A stretch of DNA of 64,000 nt from an uncultured Lachnospiraceae bacterium (GCA_946554445.1 CAMNSD010000024.1:1-64000), one strand, 5' to 3'; positions 45,113 through 54,117 are shown, counted from the first letter of the stretch. The notes: a model not told the origin generated them from the letters alone. Made by a program: numbers and translations.

Positions 45113-47131
45113 TTAGCAGATTTCTGAACCGGCCGGCAAATCCTTCTGCGGCACCATCACCGCCAAATTGCCTTCCTCATCCGCCGCACTCAAGATCATG
45201 CCCTCCGACATCATACCGGCAATCTCCCTGGGCTGTAAATTAACCAGCACCATGACTCTTTTGCCGACCAGCTCCTCCGGCTTGTAATATTGCTTGATAC
45301 CGGAAAGAATCTGCCTGGTCTTAGATCCAACCTGCACCTTAAATTTTAACAGCTTCTTGGACTTAGGCACTTCCTCACATTCCAACACAAGTCCCACCTG
45401 GAACTGGCACTTATCAAAATCATCATAGGTGATCATATCCTTGGGTTCTAATTCCACCACTTTTTCATCCATACCGGCATCCTTTTCTTCTCCGCCTGCA
45501 GCTGCCTTCCGCTCTGCAAACATAACTTCCACTTTCTCCATCACTTCCTTGATGTCCTGACGGGCAAAGAGAATCTCCGGTGTCTCCACTACTTTGCTGC
45601 CGGAAGGATAGAGCGTGGACGCTCTGCCCACATCCTGTTTCTCCGCGCACTGTTCCAATATCTCAAAATCAACCAAAGGCGCCTTAATCTGCTCCGTGAT
45701 CTTCTGCGCAGTCTCCGGCATATACGGCTCTAACAAAGATGCGCCCACCAGAATACCGTTCAGCAGATTATACAGGACGGTAGCCAGTCTGTCTTTCTTC
45801 GCCTCATCCTTGGCCAGCACCCACGGCATCGTCTCATCAATATATTTATTGCAGCGTTTAAACAGCACAAAAATCTCTGTAATCGCATCCGCCACCCGCA
45901 GTTCGTCCATCTTCTTAGACACTCTCGCATAGGTGTCTGTCACCACCCGGAACAGATCGGCGTCCACATCTTCCGCGCCGGCATCCACGCCTACTTTCTT
46001 ATTCTCCACAACGCCTCCAAAATACTTGTTGCTCATGGAAACCGTTCTGTTGACCAAATTGCCAAGCGTATTTGCCAGATCGGAGTTCATACGCTCCACC
46101 ATCAGATCCCAGGTAATCACCCCGTCATTCTCAAAAGGCATCTCATGCAGTACGAAATAACGCACCGCGTCCACCCCAAAGAAATGGATCAAGTCGTCCG
46201 CATAAATCACGTTGCCCTTGGACTTACTCATCTTGCCGTCTCCCTGCAAGAGCCAGGGATGCCCGAATACCTGCTTCGGCAGCGGCTCTCCCAAAGCCAT
46301 CAGGAAAATAGGCCAGTAAATGGTATGGAAACGAATAATGTCCTTCCCGATCAGATGCAGATCAGCCGGCCATAATTTCCGATACTGCTCACTGCTCTCA
46401 CCGTCCGCCTCATAACCAATCCCCGTGATATAGTTAGTCAGGGCGTCCAGCCACACATAAACCACGTGCTTATCATCAAAATCTACCGGAACACCCCATT
46501 TAAAGGAGGTCCGGGAAACACACAAATCCTGCAAACCTGGCAGAAGGAAATTGTTCATCATCTCATTCTTGCGGGAAACTGGCTGGATAAATTCTGGATG
46601 CGCATTGATGTGTGCAATCAGTTTATCCGCATATTTGCTCATCTTAAAGAAATATGCCTCCTCCTTAGCCGGCTTAACCTCCCTGCCGCAGTCGGGACAT
46701 TTACCATCCACCAGCTGGGACTCCGTCCAGAAGGATTCACAGGGAGTACAATAAAGCCCCTCATAGGCTCCTTTATAGATATCTCCCTGATCATACAGTT
46801 TCTTAAAAATCTTCTGTACCTGTCTCTCATGATAATCATCCGTGGTGCGGATAAATTTATCGTAAGAAGTATTCAAGGCATCACAAATCCGGCGAATCTC
46901 GCCAGCCACTTTATCTACATACTCCTTCGGCGTAACGCCCGCCTCCTGCGCCTTTAACTCAATCTTCTGTCCATGCTCGTCCGTACCCGTCTGAAACTGC
47001 ACATCGTAGCCATCTTTTCTCTTAAAACGCGCAATACTGTCCGCCAATACGATCTCATAACTGTTACCAATATGCGGCGTGCCGGAAGTATAGGCGATCG
47101 CCGTTGTGATATAATATTTTCCCTTATTCAT
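45113..47131 (-). CDS. metG: Methionyl-tRNA synthetase
   Basis: 672 residues from MNKGKYYITTAIAY, which has AAAGGAAG before it. The class I motifs GTPHIGNSY (HIGH type) and KMSKSKG are present, with a four-cysteine zinc knuckle (YCTPCESFWTESQ, GKCPDCG). The C-terminal 110 residues are an EMAP II-like tRNA-binding domain (FDKCQFQVGLVLECEEVPKS) that also makes the enzyme a dimer. It charges tRNA-Met. Confidence 0.97.
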   Translation of the reverse strand: MNKGKYYITTAIAYTSGTPHIGNSYEIVLADSIARFKRKDGYDVQFQTGTDEHGQKIELKAQEAGVTPKEYVDKVAGEIRRICDALNTSYDKFIRTTDDYHERQVQKIFKKLYDQGDIYKGAYEGLYCTPCESFWTESQLVDGKCPDCGREVKPAKEEAYFFKMSKYADKLIAHINAHPEFIQPVSRKNEMMNNFLLPGLQDLCVSRTSFKWGVPVDFDDKHVVYVWLDALTNYITGIGYEADGESSEQYRKLWPADLHLIGKDIIRFHTIYWPIFLMALGEPLPKQVFGHPWLLQGDGKMSKSKGNVIYADDLIHFFGVDAVRYFVLHEMPFENDGVITWDLMVERMNSDLANTLGNLVNRTVSMSNKYFGGVVENKKVGVDAGAEDVDADLFRVVTDTYARVSKKMDELRVADAITEIFVLFKRCNKYIDETMPWVLAKDEAKKDRLATVLYNLLNGILVGASLLEPYMPETAQKITEQIKAPLVDFEILEQCAEKQDVGRASTLYPSGSKVVETPEILFARQDIKEVMEKVEVMFAERKAAAGGEEKDAGMDEKVVELEPKDMITYDDFDKCQFQVGLVLECEEVPKSKKLLKFKVQVGSKTRQILSGIKQYYKPEELVGKRVMVLVNLQPREIAGMMSEGMILSAADEEGNLAVMVPQKDLPAGSEIC

Positions 47132-47281
47132 GACCAACTTCCTTTCCCATCATGCAAAACATACTGTAATTAACCTAACATAAGGGGGCTGGATTGTCAA
47201 TTCCTGCCACGGTCATCTGAGGGAACCCATACGGAACAAGATGCTATACCTGTCCTGAACACTCAGTCTAGACCAAACAGT

Positions 47282-47527
47282 CTACTCCGTCCCTATTGCG
47301 GTATAGACAGAATAATACCCCGGATCAAACGCCTCCTCCGGAATCGTGCACACCCTGTCCTGCAATATGCTTACATCCTGACTCCAAATCTGTACGGTTC
47401 CGCCAACGCCCTGGAACTGTAATGCACCGCGGCTTCCTGTATCTTCCGCTTTCGTTCTCACCGCTATTCCCAATATAATCCCCAGTCCTGCCAACAACGC
47501 CAGGATTCTTCCGGCCTTCTTCATCAT
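47282..47527 (-). CDS. Small secreted protein, unknown function
   Basis: 81 residues with a signal peptide (RILALLAGLGIILGIAVRTKA). The mature part of about 55 residues (GALQFQGVGGTVQIWSQDVS) looks beta-rich. Its ATG overlaps the stop of the coiled-coil gene (ATGA), so both are coupled. No family recognised. Confidence 0.65.
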   Translation of the reverse strand: MMKKAGRILALLAGLGIILGIAVRTKAEDTGSRGALQFQGVGGTVQIWSQDVSILQDRVCTIPEEAFDPGYYSVYTAIGTE

Positions 47528-48480
47528 TCGCCCTCCTGTTCCTTCATGGGCATCAAATATAAGGTATTACTTTCCGCTTCATACTGATAGCGAAGCACAT
47601 TCTCCGCCAACGCATCAATTTTTTCTTCTATCTGATTAAACAGCGTATCCACTCTTTCATTGACATGGCTTACATTCTCCTGCAGGATTTTCTCAAGTTC
47701 CCGGTTAACGTGATCGATGCCTGCCTGCAGCTGATCGATCCTGTTATTGACATCGGCCACATTCTGATTTAACGCCTTCTTTACTGTCTTTTCCAAGCTG
47801 CTGATGCTGGACCAGAGCCTTTCATCCTCCTTCTTCAGCGCCGTCATCTGCTCATGAAGGCCGGAAATATCTGCCTGCACCCGTTCCATGTCTGTGCGTA
47901 TCACCTCAATCTGCTGCTGAATCAGCGGAATCTTCTCTTTATCTATAACCTGTATGATATCCGTCAGATCCACCAGTTTGACCTGTGTCTCTTTGAGATT
48001 CTGCACAATGGTCTCCACTTCTTTATACAACGTAGTAATCTGCGCCTGTGAGGCCGCGTCAGCCTCCTGATATTCCCCGATCACTGCCTGCAGCCCATCC
48101 TGCACCTGCGTCATCGTCTGTAAAAGTTCTTCCACCTTTTCCCCCAGAAAAGCCGTACTTGTCAGATACTCCTGCCGCAGCTTCTCGCCGGAATCTTCCG
48201 ACATATACTTAACGGCTTCCTTCTCGTAGACTGTTTGCGCCATCGTCCCCTCTTCCGCCCGGTTCCGGTCCGCCTCCTCTATCTCCTGTCCCGGCTGTAC
48301 CGGAATAGGCGCTTCCTTGCCGTCCTTTGCGGCATATCCCCACAGAAGTATCATAAGCAGCACAATAATCACCACGGCTACCGACACCGTTACCACCAAA
48401 GCCAGTCTGTTCTCCTTCCTGTCCGGATCGTTCTTCCTCTCGTTCCAATAATCTGACACTCTTGTCATAAATTCACGCAT
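47524..48480 (-). CDS. Single-pass membrane protein with long coiled coil
   Basis: About 318 residues from MREFMTRVSDYW, chosen for GAAGGA upstream. A charged N-terminus (NERKNDPDRKENR) is followed by one membrane helix (LALVVTVSVAVVIIVLLMIL). An outside region then holds long heptads with repeated DRIDQL/NQIEEKI-type units (VNNRIDQLQAGIDHVNREL, VNERVDTLFNQIEEKIDAL). It may act as a stalk or scaffold in the envelope. It is cotranscribed with the small secreted protein. No named family is certain. Confidence 0.75.
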   Translation of the reverse strand: MREFMTRVSDYWNERKNDPDRKENRLALVVTVSVAVVIIVLLMILLWGYAAKDGKEAPIPVQPGQEIEEADRNRAEEGTMAQTVYEKEAVKYMSEDSGEKLRQEYLTSTAFLGEKVEELLQTMTQVQDGLQAVIGEYQEADAASQAQITTLYKEVETIVQNLKETQVKLVDLTDIIQVIDKEKIPLIQQQIEVIRTDMERVQADISGLHEQMTALKKEDERLWSSISSLEKTVKKALNQNVADVNNRIDQLQAGIDHVNRELEKILQENVSHVNERVDTLFNQIEEKIDALAENVLRYQYEAESNTLYLMPMKEQEGE

Positions 48481-48659
48481 AATATCCTTCCTTCTTTCTC
48501 TTATATTCAACATTTGGAAATAAGCGGCGATCTGCCGGGAACCGGCGCCCTAGAAGCGCGGTACAAAGTATACTTTAAATGAATCCAAAGATTGTATGGT
48601 TAAGATAACAGATACGCTTGCGCTTGACAATATCGGAATTATTCACAAATTTTTAAGAT

Positions 48660-48699
48660 AAAAAACAGAGAGCACATCCCCCAAAACCGGATGTACTCT
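48660..48699 (-). terminator. Terminator of map
   Basis: AGAGCACATCC (48669-48679) pairs with GGATGTACTCT (48689-48699), followed on the minus strand by GTTTTTTAT. It lies 35 bases past the map stop. Confidence 0.9.
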
Positions 48700-48733
48700 G
48701 ATGATAACCCTTCCAAACGAAATTACGTCCATA

Positions 48734-49603
48734 CTAATAAGTCAATATCTCATAGCCATCTTCCGTCACAACAAGCGTCACTTCCCACTGCGCGGAAGGC
48801 TTGCCGTCATCCGTGTAGACCGTCCAGCCGTCCTCATCGTCAATATAAATATCCGCCTTACCCATATTGACCATCGGCTCTATCGTAAACACCATGCCAG
48901 GCACCATCAGCATTTCCGTCCCCTTGCTGGTCACATAGCTGACGAAAGGCTCCTCATGAAATTCCAGTCCCACGCCATGACCGCCGATCTCCCGAACAAT
49001 GGAATAACCGTTCTTCTTCGCATGATCGTTGATTGCCTGCGCCATATCCCCCAGAAAGTTCCAGGGCTTTACCTGTTCCAGGCCCACATCAATACACTCC
49101 CTGGCCACACGCACCAGCTTCTGCGTCTCCTCCGGCACATTTCCCAACATGAACATCCTGGAAGAGTCCGAAAAATATCCCTGATAAATCGTGGAAACAT
49201 CCACATTGACGATATCCCCGTCCTGTAGCAGGCGGTCTTCACTGGGAATCCCATGACACACCACCTCATTGATGGAAGTGCAGACACTCTTCGGAAAACC
49301 ATCATAATGAAGCGGCGCCGCGATCCCGCCCATCTCCTTCGTCATATCGCAGACAATCCTGTCAATCTCCTCCGTGCTCATCCCGATATGAATCTGCTTT
49401 TCAATCTCATCCAGGATTGCAATGTTAATCTTACTGCTCTCACGGATTCCCTGAATCTGCTCCGGCGTTTTCAGGATATCATGGCTCGGCACAATATGTC
49501 CCTGCAGCGCATAACTCTCAATCTTCTCATCCATAGCCATATGACACGCCTTGTATTTTCTGCCACTGCCGCACCAGCAAAGGTCATTTCGTCCCAGTTT
49601 CTT
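48734..49603 (-). CDS. map: Methionine aminopeptidase with N-terminal SEC-C zinc domain
   Basis: 289 residues from MKKLGRND, with GGGAGG before it. Residues 1-30 are a SEC-C zinc motif (LCWCGSGRKYKACH), found in the longer clostridial form. The catalytic domain has VCTSINEVVCHG with the His, NVDVSTIYQGYFSDSSRMF with the two Asp ligands, GHGVGLEFHEEPFV, and Glu residues in FTIEPM and WEVTLVV. It removes the initiator Met from new proteins. Monocistronic with its own terminator. Confidence 0.95.
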   Translation of the reverse strand, partial: KKLGRNDLCWCGSGRKYKACHMAMDEKIESYALQGHIVPSHDILKTPEQIQGIRESSKINIAILDEIEKQIHIGMSTEEIDRIVCDMTKEMGGIAAPLHYDGFPKSVCTSINEVVCHGIPSEDRLLQDGDIVNVDVSTIYQGYFSDSSRMFMLGNVPEETQKLVRVARECIDVGLEQVKPWNFLGDMAQAINDHAKKNGYSIVREIGGHGVGLEFHEEPFVSYVTSKGTEMLMVPGMVFTIEPMVNMGKADIYIDDEDGWTVYTDDGKPSAQWEVTLVVTEDGYEILTY

Positions 49604-49707
49604 CATCGCATAGAGCCCTCCCGATATCCTCCACTTCATAGCCGTATCTATTGTAGTCCATCTGGGTGGTAAATTCAAGGGAGGAGGGAAATTATATGAA
49701 ATACCGC

Positions 49708-49736
49708 TTGAAACTCTTCGCTCTCTATGTTAATAT
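49708..49736 (+). promoter_or_regulatory. Promoter of the antisense RNA opposite the holin-like toxin
   Basis: TTGAAA (49708-49713), 17-base spacer, TAATAT (49731-49736) on the plus strand. It points toward the 3' end of the toxin gene at 49835-49954. Confidence 0.55.
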
Positions 49737-49742
49737 TAGACA

Positions 49743-49840
49743 TAGGAAAAGCACCCACTCCATAGTGGATGCTCCCAGGGTGGAAATGTCCTTACGGACA
49801 CCGCCTCACCTGTGGCTAGACAGGTGAGGCATTTTTATTT
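49743..49840 (+). ncRNA. Predicted antisense RNA to the holin-like toxin mRNA
   Basis: About 95 bases from the promoter above to a strong terminator (GCCTCACCTG at 49803-49812, CAGGTGAGGC at 49821-49830, then ATTTTTATTT). Opposite in sense, the toxin mRNA would end at the hairpin 49750-49776 (GCACCCACTCC region, TTTTCC on the minus strand). The two RNAs would overlap over most of this length. This convergent 3'-overlap is how type I antitoxins of the TxpA/RatA kind work. Predicted only. Confidence 0.6.
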
Positions 49841-49954
49841 CTTCTTTCCGCTTCTCTTGTCGAGAAAGATCAGAAACGCAATAATGAACCCGCCAAAGGA
49901 TATCAGCAAGCTGATTATCCCGATGAATATCAAAATCATATCCGCAGCTGTCAT
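49835..49954 (-). CDS. Holin-like small hydrophobic toxin (type I)
   Basis: 39 residues: MTAADMILIFIGIISLLISF, a continuing hydrophobic helix, then LDKRSGKKK. One membrane helix and a short basic tail, as in TxpA, BsrG and the putative holin-like toxins of Firmicutes. GGAGGGAGGTG stands six bases before the ATG. The 3' end overlaps an apparent antisense RNA, which supports a type I toxin-antitoxin role. Such peptides damage the membrane when over-produced. Confidence 0.7.
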   Translation of the reverse strand: MTAADMILIFIGIISLLISFGGFIIAFLIFLDKRSGKKK

Positions 49955-50008
49955 ATTACGCACCTCCCTCCTATGTACTCCCGGAAAACCAGGGCAAGGC
50001 CTGGGAGG

Positions 50009-50146
50009 CTACCGCCTGCACTCCACAACATCCTCTAAAGAAAACAGCCTGAACATATAATTCTGCAAAACAACCCGAGCTGCTATATTATTACTTTTCG
50101 CATAATTTTTTATGTTTCCATTAAGACTCATCGCCTTCGAACTCAT
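50009..50146 (-). pseudogene. Truncated AbiEii toxin gene, first 45 codons
   Basis: The frame MSSKAMSLNGNIKNYAKSNN and VVLQNYMFRLF matches the N-terminus of AbiEii-type nucleotidyltransferase toxins, but it diverges after NYMF and ends at residue 45. The catalytic core (about 250 residues) is missing. GGAGG precedes the ATG. It lies just after abiEi, as in intact AbiE operons. Confidence 0.7.
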
Positions 50147-50178
50147 AAAAGTACCTCCATATATCTTTTTAGTATTTT
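50121..50178. repeat. 58-bp direct repeat, copy 1
   Basis: From TTAAGACTCATCGCCTTCGA to TTTTTAGTATTTT, identical to 51951-52008. It spans the abiEi stop and abiEii start. The two copies bracket about 1.8 kb with a PIN-type toxin pair. Confidence 0.95.
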
Positions 50179-50687
50179 GCAACGCCAAATACCACCGCAT
50201 ATTCAGCCAGTAAATTAAGGTCTTTTTCTGTTGAAGCCGCATAATTCTTTACTGCACTTATGACGGTTTCTTCATCTATCTTATTACGGGAACGCAGTAA
50301 GTCACATATTGTCCTTTCTGCATTGTAGCAACGCACAGTGTTTCCTAACGTTGTCTTTAAATTTACAATTCCTAATTTATGCAGTTCCGGCTTAATATAA
50401 TAACAAATACACTCCTCCTGCATCTGTTTCGAGAGTTTCGTGTTGCTTGGAATCGTAACCGAATGAATAAATGGTGTCCTATCCGACAAATGATTTAAAA
50501 ACAGTGCCGTATCATGTGAAAAAATAATCTTTTCCGAACGCATCATCAACGTATACATATCATCATGAATAGAGTCCGGCAATATATAGATTCCATGTCT
50601 GCCTCTCTCCAATAAGCCTTCTTTCACATATACAGATAGCAGCGCACGGGTAAATCCCAGTTCTGCAATCTGTGATGTTGTAATCAT
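50169..50687 (-). CDS. AbiEi-family antitoxin / transcriptional regulator
   Basis: 172 residues. The N-terminal winged helix (TTSQIAELGFTRALLSVYVK, then GLLERGRHGIYIL) and the following domain (HDTALFLNHLSDRTPFIHSV, YNAERTICDLLRSRNKI) are typical of AbiEi antitoxins of type IV systems. These repress their own operon and neutralise the AbiEii toxin. Its partner is reduced to a fragment, so it is now an orphan. The C-terminus is somewhat shorter than in relatives. Confidence 0.8.
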   Translation of the reverse strand: MITTSQIAELGFTRALLSVYVKEGLLERGRHGIYILPDSIHDDMYTLMMRSEKIIFSHDTALFLNHLSDRTPFIHSVTIPSNTKLSKQMQEECICYYIKPELHKLGIVNLKTTLGNTVRCYNAERTICDLLRSRNKIDEETVISAVKNYAASTEKDLNLLAEYAVVFGVAKY

Positions 50688-50806
50688 ATTGTTATATTAT
50701 ATTCTAAATATGAAATAGGAATATCATTCAAAAAAATTGGATGATGATCTGCAAAGCTATGATATAATCAAATCGACAAATCGGGATTTGTAAAGGAGAA
50801 TTTACA

Positions 50807-50950
50807 ATGAAAAAAATTGGATTAGGTATTGCGATATTACTCTTTGCTATCATAATTTCTCTTTGTTCATCAGGAATGGAACTGCTCTCTATTGGAATTG
50901 GGATTATAGGATTGTTTTTTTCAACCATAGGATTTATGGAACGTAAGTAA
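50807..50950 (+). CDS. 47-residue hydrophobic membrane protein
   Basis: MKKIGLGIAILLFAIIISLC and a second hydrophobic stretch (LSIGIGIIGLFFSTIGF) give two membrane helices with a short loop and a basic end. AAAGGAGA lies seven bases before the ATG, and an extended -10 box TGATATAAT (50760-50768) lies 38 bases upstream. Both are strong signs of expression. Function unknown. Confidence 0.65.
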   Translation: MKKIGLGIAILLFAIIISLCSSGMELLSIGIGIIGLFFSTIGFMERK

Positions 50951-51136
50951 TATAATTTCCAGTTTGTTGAATAAAAGTATAAACAAGCTGATTACACTTT
51001 TGGTTACACTCAATTAGCTGATGTGCGGAAAACTCCTTTCTATGAGGGTTGCGGTGTGGGGAAATTCTTTCAAGTCCCATCTTCCACAGTCAGAAAAAGG
51101 AAACCTTGAGAGTGAGGTTTCCTTACATTTTGTTTC

Positions 51137-51559
51137 TTATATATCTTCCATTGTCATACACGGAAGTTCTTTTTCTTGTCGAAGCTGTTTATCATTTGTA
51201 AAAAACATATCACATTTTCTTACTACTGCCGCCGCAATCTGCAATGCATCCATAGCCTTAAAATTTTTATATTGTCCTCTAATTTTTGCTCCTCGTTCCG
51301 CTATTGCCGCATCAATATCCACTACCTCAATATCCATATATTCAATAAACCTTTTAAAATTATCCACATATTCCATTTTCCCATCGCTATAGGGCAATAC
51401 AAGATATTCTTCAATAGTAAGTGTTGAGGTCACAATCTGTATATGATTTTTCAGACATCTTGAAAAGAATTTTTCCATTGATTCCATATGAAGAGGACTA
51501 TTTTCCAAAAAATATATAATCGGAGCAGTATCAATAAATACTCTCTTAAAATCTGTCAT
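51137..51559 (-). CDS. PIN-domain toxin (VapC type)
   Basis: 140 residues with the four acidic residues of the PIN nuclease: Asp10 (FIDTAPIIYFLE), Glu50 or Glu51 (TIEEY), Asp104 (AMDALQIAAA) and Asp123 (FTNDKQL). VapC toxins cut RNA, often tRNA or rRNA. It overlaps the upstream antitoxin gene by 14 bases, the usual order. The pair sits between two 58-bp direct repeats. Confidence 0.85.
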   Translation of the reverse strand: MTDFKRVFIDTAPIIYFLENSPLHMESMEKFFSRCLKNHIQIVTSTLTIEEYLVLPYSDGKMEYVDNFKRFIEYMDIEVVDIDAAIAERGAKIRGQYKNFKAMDALQIAAAVVRKCDMFFTNDKQLRQEKELPCMTMEDI

Positions 51560-51770
51560 TATCTCTCAACTCCCTTACATATTTATCAGCATTCTGCCCC
51601 CGCTCTGTAGATGCCATAACAAATTGTTTTAAATCTACAGTTTCTTTTTCTTTTGTGTCTATTGTTCCTAACAGTCCGTTCACCCCCTGCATGATCTGAA
51701 TTACAAAACCCAGTTTATCTTCCGGTACTTTTTCCAACATTTGAATTGCTTCCTGTCTGATTGCTGTCAT
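51546..51770 (-). CDS. Antitoxin partner of the PIN-domain toxin
   Basis: 74 residues from MTAIRQEAI, chosen for AGGAGG before it. An N-terminal helical part (EAIQMLEKVPEDKLGFVIQI) and a charged C-terminus (TERGQNADKYVRELRDNDRF) suggest an unstructured toxin-binding tail. No DNA-binding fold is obvious. Role inferred from its overlap with the toxin gene. Confidence 0.7.
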   Translation of the reverse strand: MTAIRQEAIQMLEKVPEDKLGFVIQIMQGVNGLLGTIDTKEKETVDLKQFVMASTERGQNADKYVRELRDNDRF

Positions 51771-51925
51771 ACAGTTCCTCCTATTCCTCATTTTTAAGTC
51801 TGTTCTCATTATGCCAACTCTAATATTAGATAACTTTCCATAGATTTATTTGTATTATACGGCATTCTTTCCATATTTACAATGTACCTTTTCTATTCTC
51901 ATTTGATTATTTCACGGTTTAATTG

Positions 51926-52081
51926 TCACTTTGCAGTATATATCTTTCCTTTAAGACTCATCGCCTTCGAACTCATAAAAGTACCTCCATATATCTTTTT
52001 AGTATTTTCGCAACACACAGAATCTTTTCTGAGTTCGTCACCAACGCCTAGTTCTGCAATCTGTGATGTTGATTTAATCAT
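51926..52081 (-). pseudogene. Second, internally deleted AbiE remnant
   Basis: A 51-codon frame begins MIKSTSQIAELG, like the AbiEi N-terminus at 50687. It then jumps to ENTKKIYGGTFMSSKAMSL, the abiEi end and abiEii start. About 450 bases of abiEi are missing and abiEii stops after MSLKGKIYTAK. It contains copy 2 of the 58-bp repeat, so it is a decayed paralogue of the locus at 50009-50687. Confidence 0.7.
51951..52008. repeat. 58-bp direct repeat, copy 2
   Basis: Identical to 50121-50178 in the same orientation. Confidence 0.95.
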
Positions 52082-52121
52082 TTTACGACACCCTCTTTCT
52101 ATTTTAGGCACATTTAGGCGC

Positions 52122-52179
52122 AAAAAAGGAGCTGCCGCTCCGGTAGATTATCCATCTACTTCTACAACAACTCCTTTGC
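52122..52179 (-). terminator. Terminator of the blaI-blaR1-like operon
   Basis: Outer arms AAAGGAG(C)TG and CAACTCCTTT with a second stem GTAGAT/ATCTAC inside; on the minus strand it ends CCTTTTTTG. Confidence 0.7.
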
Positions 52180-52337
52180 AATGTCCTATTATATGTCGTT
52201 TTATATCTGGTCTGCCAAGATATATTTGTGAATCATGGCAAAGCGTTTACAATGAAAATACCTTAGGATTCAGGCGGTAATGCAGTGATACCTATTCTAT
52301 CAGGTTCTACTGGGACCGCGGTATGGACTGTAGAAAA

Positions 52338-53735
52338 CTACTTTATAATTGTAGCTATAATTCCCAAATCCTCTGTCTCACTTGGATTGTAGACATAGAA
52401 ATAATATCTGCCTTCATCTACAACATCATATTTAAAGTAGATATTATCACTACCCTCTGCGTAATGCATAATATTATCGGGATCCTTCAGACCTGTTTCA
52501 AAAGTCCTGTCCATTGGATCACCGATTACCCATGCTTCAACTACATCTCCCACATCCTCGGAGAATCCGCTGGTCATAAATGTCTTTCCCGCCAGTACAT
52601 TCCAGTCAAGCGTAATAGTCCTTCCACGAACATTCATGTTAACATCATCCATTATCACAATGTCATTCGGATCAATATTATATTTTTTTGCCAAGTCTTC
52701 TATCGCCGCTAAATCTACCGCGTCGATACTGCTACCCAAAGATGTCCTCACCTTTGTTTCGTGCGCATACCCTTCATAAGCATTCGCAAGTTCGGCTCCT
52801 GCCGCTAAGGATGAGAAACTACTTCCCAACAGGAAGGCGACTGTCAATATGATTGTCCCGCCTTTCCGAAATCCACCTTTTTTACGATATTCACCCATAG
52901 CTGCAACTCTCCTCTCATAATTCGATCTGTCATCAGCCAGTGCAAACAGTTGGTATCGCTCTCTCTTCTTGTCCTCATTCACCATATCCAATATCGTCTG
53001 GAAATATATCTGTTCAGAAAATCTGTCACCAGACCGCTCACACGCCATCCTGTCACAGCTTATCTCACAGATCAACGACATCTGCCGCAGCATGACATGT
53101 ACCACAGGATTAAACACATGCAGCAGACTGACAATAATGCCTAACGCTTTCAACGACATGTCCTTCTCCACATAATGGCACAACTCATGATAGAGGATGA
53201 CCTGCGTCTCCTCCTCTGTGTACTTGTTAAGTGGCAGAATCACCACCATGCCGTGATAGTATGTAATACATGGCATATCCACCGAATCATTCCTGGCCAG
53301 GGATACCTTGCCCTCTATGCCAAGTTCAGCGCATATTTCCGAGAAATAACGTTTCGTTGCCTCGTCTTCCTCTGGGATATTACCCCGCCAGACTCTAGTC
53401 CACTTATGACGGCGATACAACTTATACGCTAACAGCGCCAAGAACAAGATCACCCACACCCATCCCATGATAGCAAACAATTCTATGGTCTGTGGCGTGT
53501 TATAGAACATATTGACGCTGCCGCGCTGGTTGCCTTTGACCTGTCTGTCTATCCGGATGATGAAATAAACCACTGGCATTATGTAAGCACATAATACCAC
53601 CAGCGTCGAAAAGCGGATCAAACGTACATCTCTTCTAAACCATATCTTCCGGAAGATTATTCCGATGACATAGAATAAAGTTCCGGAGATATTCGCCAAC
53701 AACAATGCACAAAATAAATTACTTATCCAATCCAT
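52338..53735 (-). CDS. BlaR1/MecR1-like M56 membrane metalloprotease with unusual C-terminal domain
   Basis: 465 residues. Membrane helices at about 1-30, 40-62 and 88-108 are followed by the M56 protease with zinc motif HELCHYVEKD near residue 187 and ERSGDRFSEQIY. A last helix (about 295-315) puts the C-terminal 145 residues outside. These are not a penicillin-binding domain; they look like a beta sandwich (TITLDWNVLAGKTFMTSG, GRYYFYVYNPSETEDLG). On sensing its signal the protease would inactivate the BlaI-type repressor encoded just upstream, overlapping by 17 bases. The signal is unknown, and a beta-lactam is not implied. Confidence 0.88.
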   Translation of the reverse strand: MDWISNLFCALLLANISGTLFYVIGIIFRKIWFRRDVRLIRFSTLVVLCAYIMPVVYFIIRIDRQVKGNQRGSVNMFYNTPQTIELFAIMGWVWVILFLALLAYKLYRRHKWTRVWRGNIPEEDEATKRYFSEICAELGIEGKVSLARNDSVDMPCITYYHGMVVILPLNKYTEEETQVILYHELCHYVEKDMSLKALGIIVSLLHVFNPVVHVMLRQMSLICEISCDRMACERSGDRFSEQIYFQTILDMVNEDKKRERYQLFALADDRSNYERRVAAMGEYRKKGGFRKGGTIILTVAFLLGSSFSSLAAGAELANAYEGYAHETKVRTSLGSSIDAVDLAAIEDLAKKYNIDPNDIVIMDDVNMNVRGRTITLDWNVLAGKTFMTSGFSEDVGDVVEAWVIGDPMDRTFETGLKDPDNIMHYAEGSDNIYFKYDVVDEGRYYFYVYNPSETEDLGIIATIIK

Positions 53736-54099
53736 CGATCATCTTCTGTATCCTTTCCACTTCATCTTGTCGTAACGGTCTCTCGTTGGACAAAGCACAC
53801 AAGAACTCATCTGCATTATCATGATTCCAAAAAGTTACATAATCACTCGTCAGCTGCCCTTTGTACTCATCAAGTGGAACAAGAATCTGATAGAAGAATA
53901 CTCTACCTTGACGATAATGTCTCAGATAGCCTTTTCTCACAAGGCGCGCCAAAAAGGTGGACACCGTCTGCGGCTTCCACTCTTTATGGTATTTGTCGTT
54001 AACCCTTTGCATGATTTCCATGAGACTCAGTTCTTCTTCTGAATCCCATACCGTCTTCATCACCAGCTGTTCACAATCTGTTAAGTTTTCAAGTGTCAT
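53719..54099 (-). CDS. BlaI/MecI-type transcriptional repressor
   Basis: 126 residues. The winged helix LTDCEQLVMKTVWDSEEELS, then VNDKYHKEWKPQTVSTFLAR and LVRKGYLRHYRQGRVFFYQ, is typical for BlaI, MecI and CopY. The C-terminal half forms the dimer and carries the protease site in relatives. A palindromic operator lies 19 bases before its start. It forms a two-gene operon with the M56 protease. Confidence 0.92.
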   Translation of the reverse strand: MTLENLTDCEQLVMKTVWDSEEELSLMEIMQRVNDKYHKEWKPQTVSTFLARLVRKGYLRHYRQGRVFFYQILVPLDEYKGQLTSDYVTFWNHDNADEFLCALSNERPLRQDEVERIQKMIDGLDK

Positions 54100-54117
54100 A
54101 ATTGCCTCCAGTAATCT

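Noticed and set aside
52323..52712. 129-codon plus-strand frame
   Set aside because: Shadow of the M56 protease gene.
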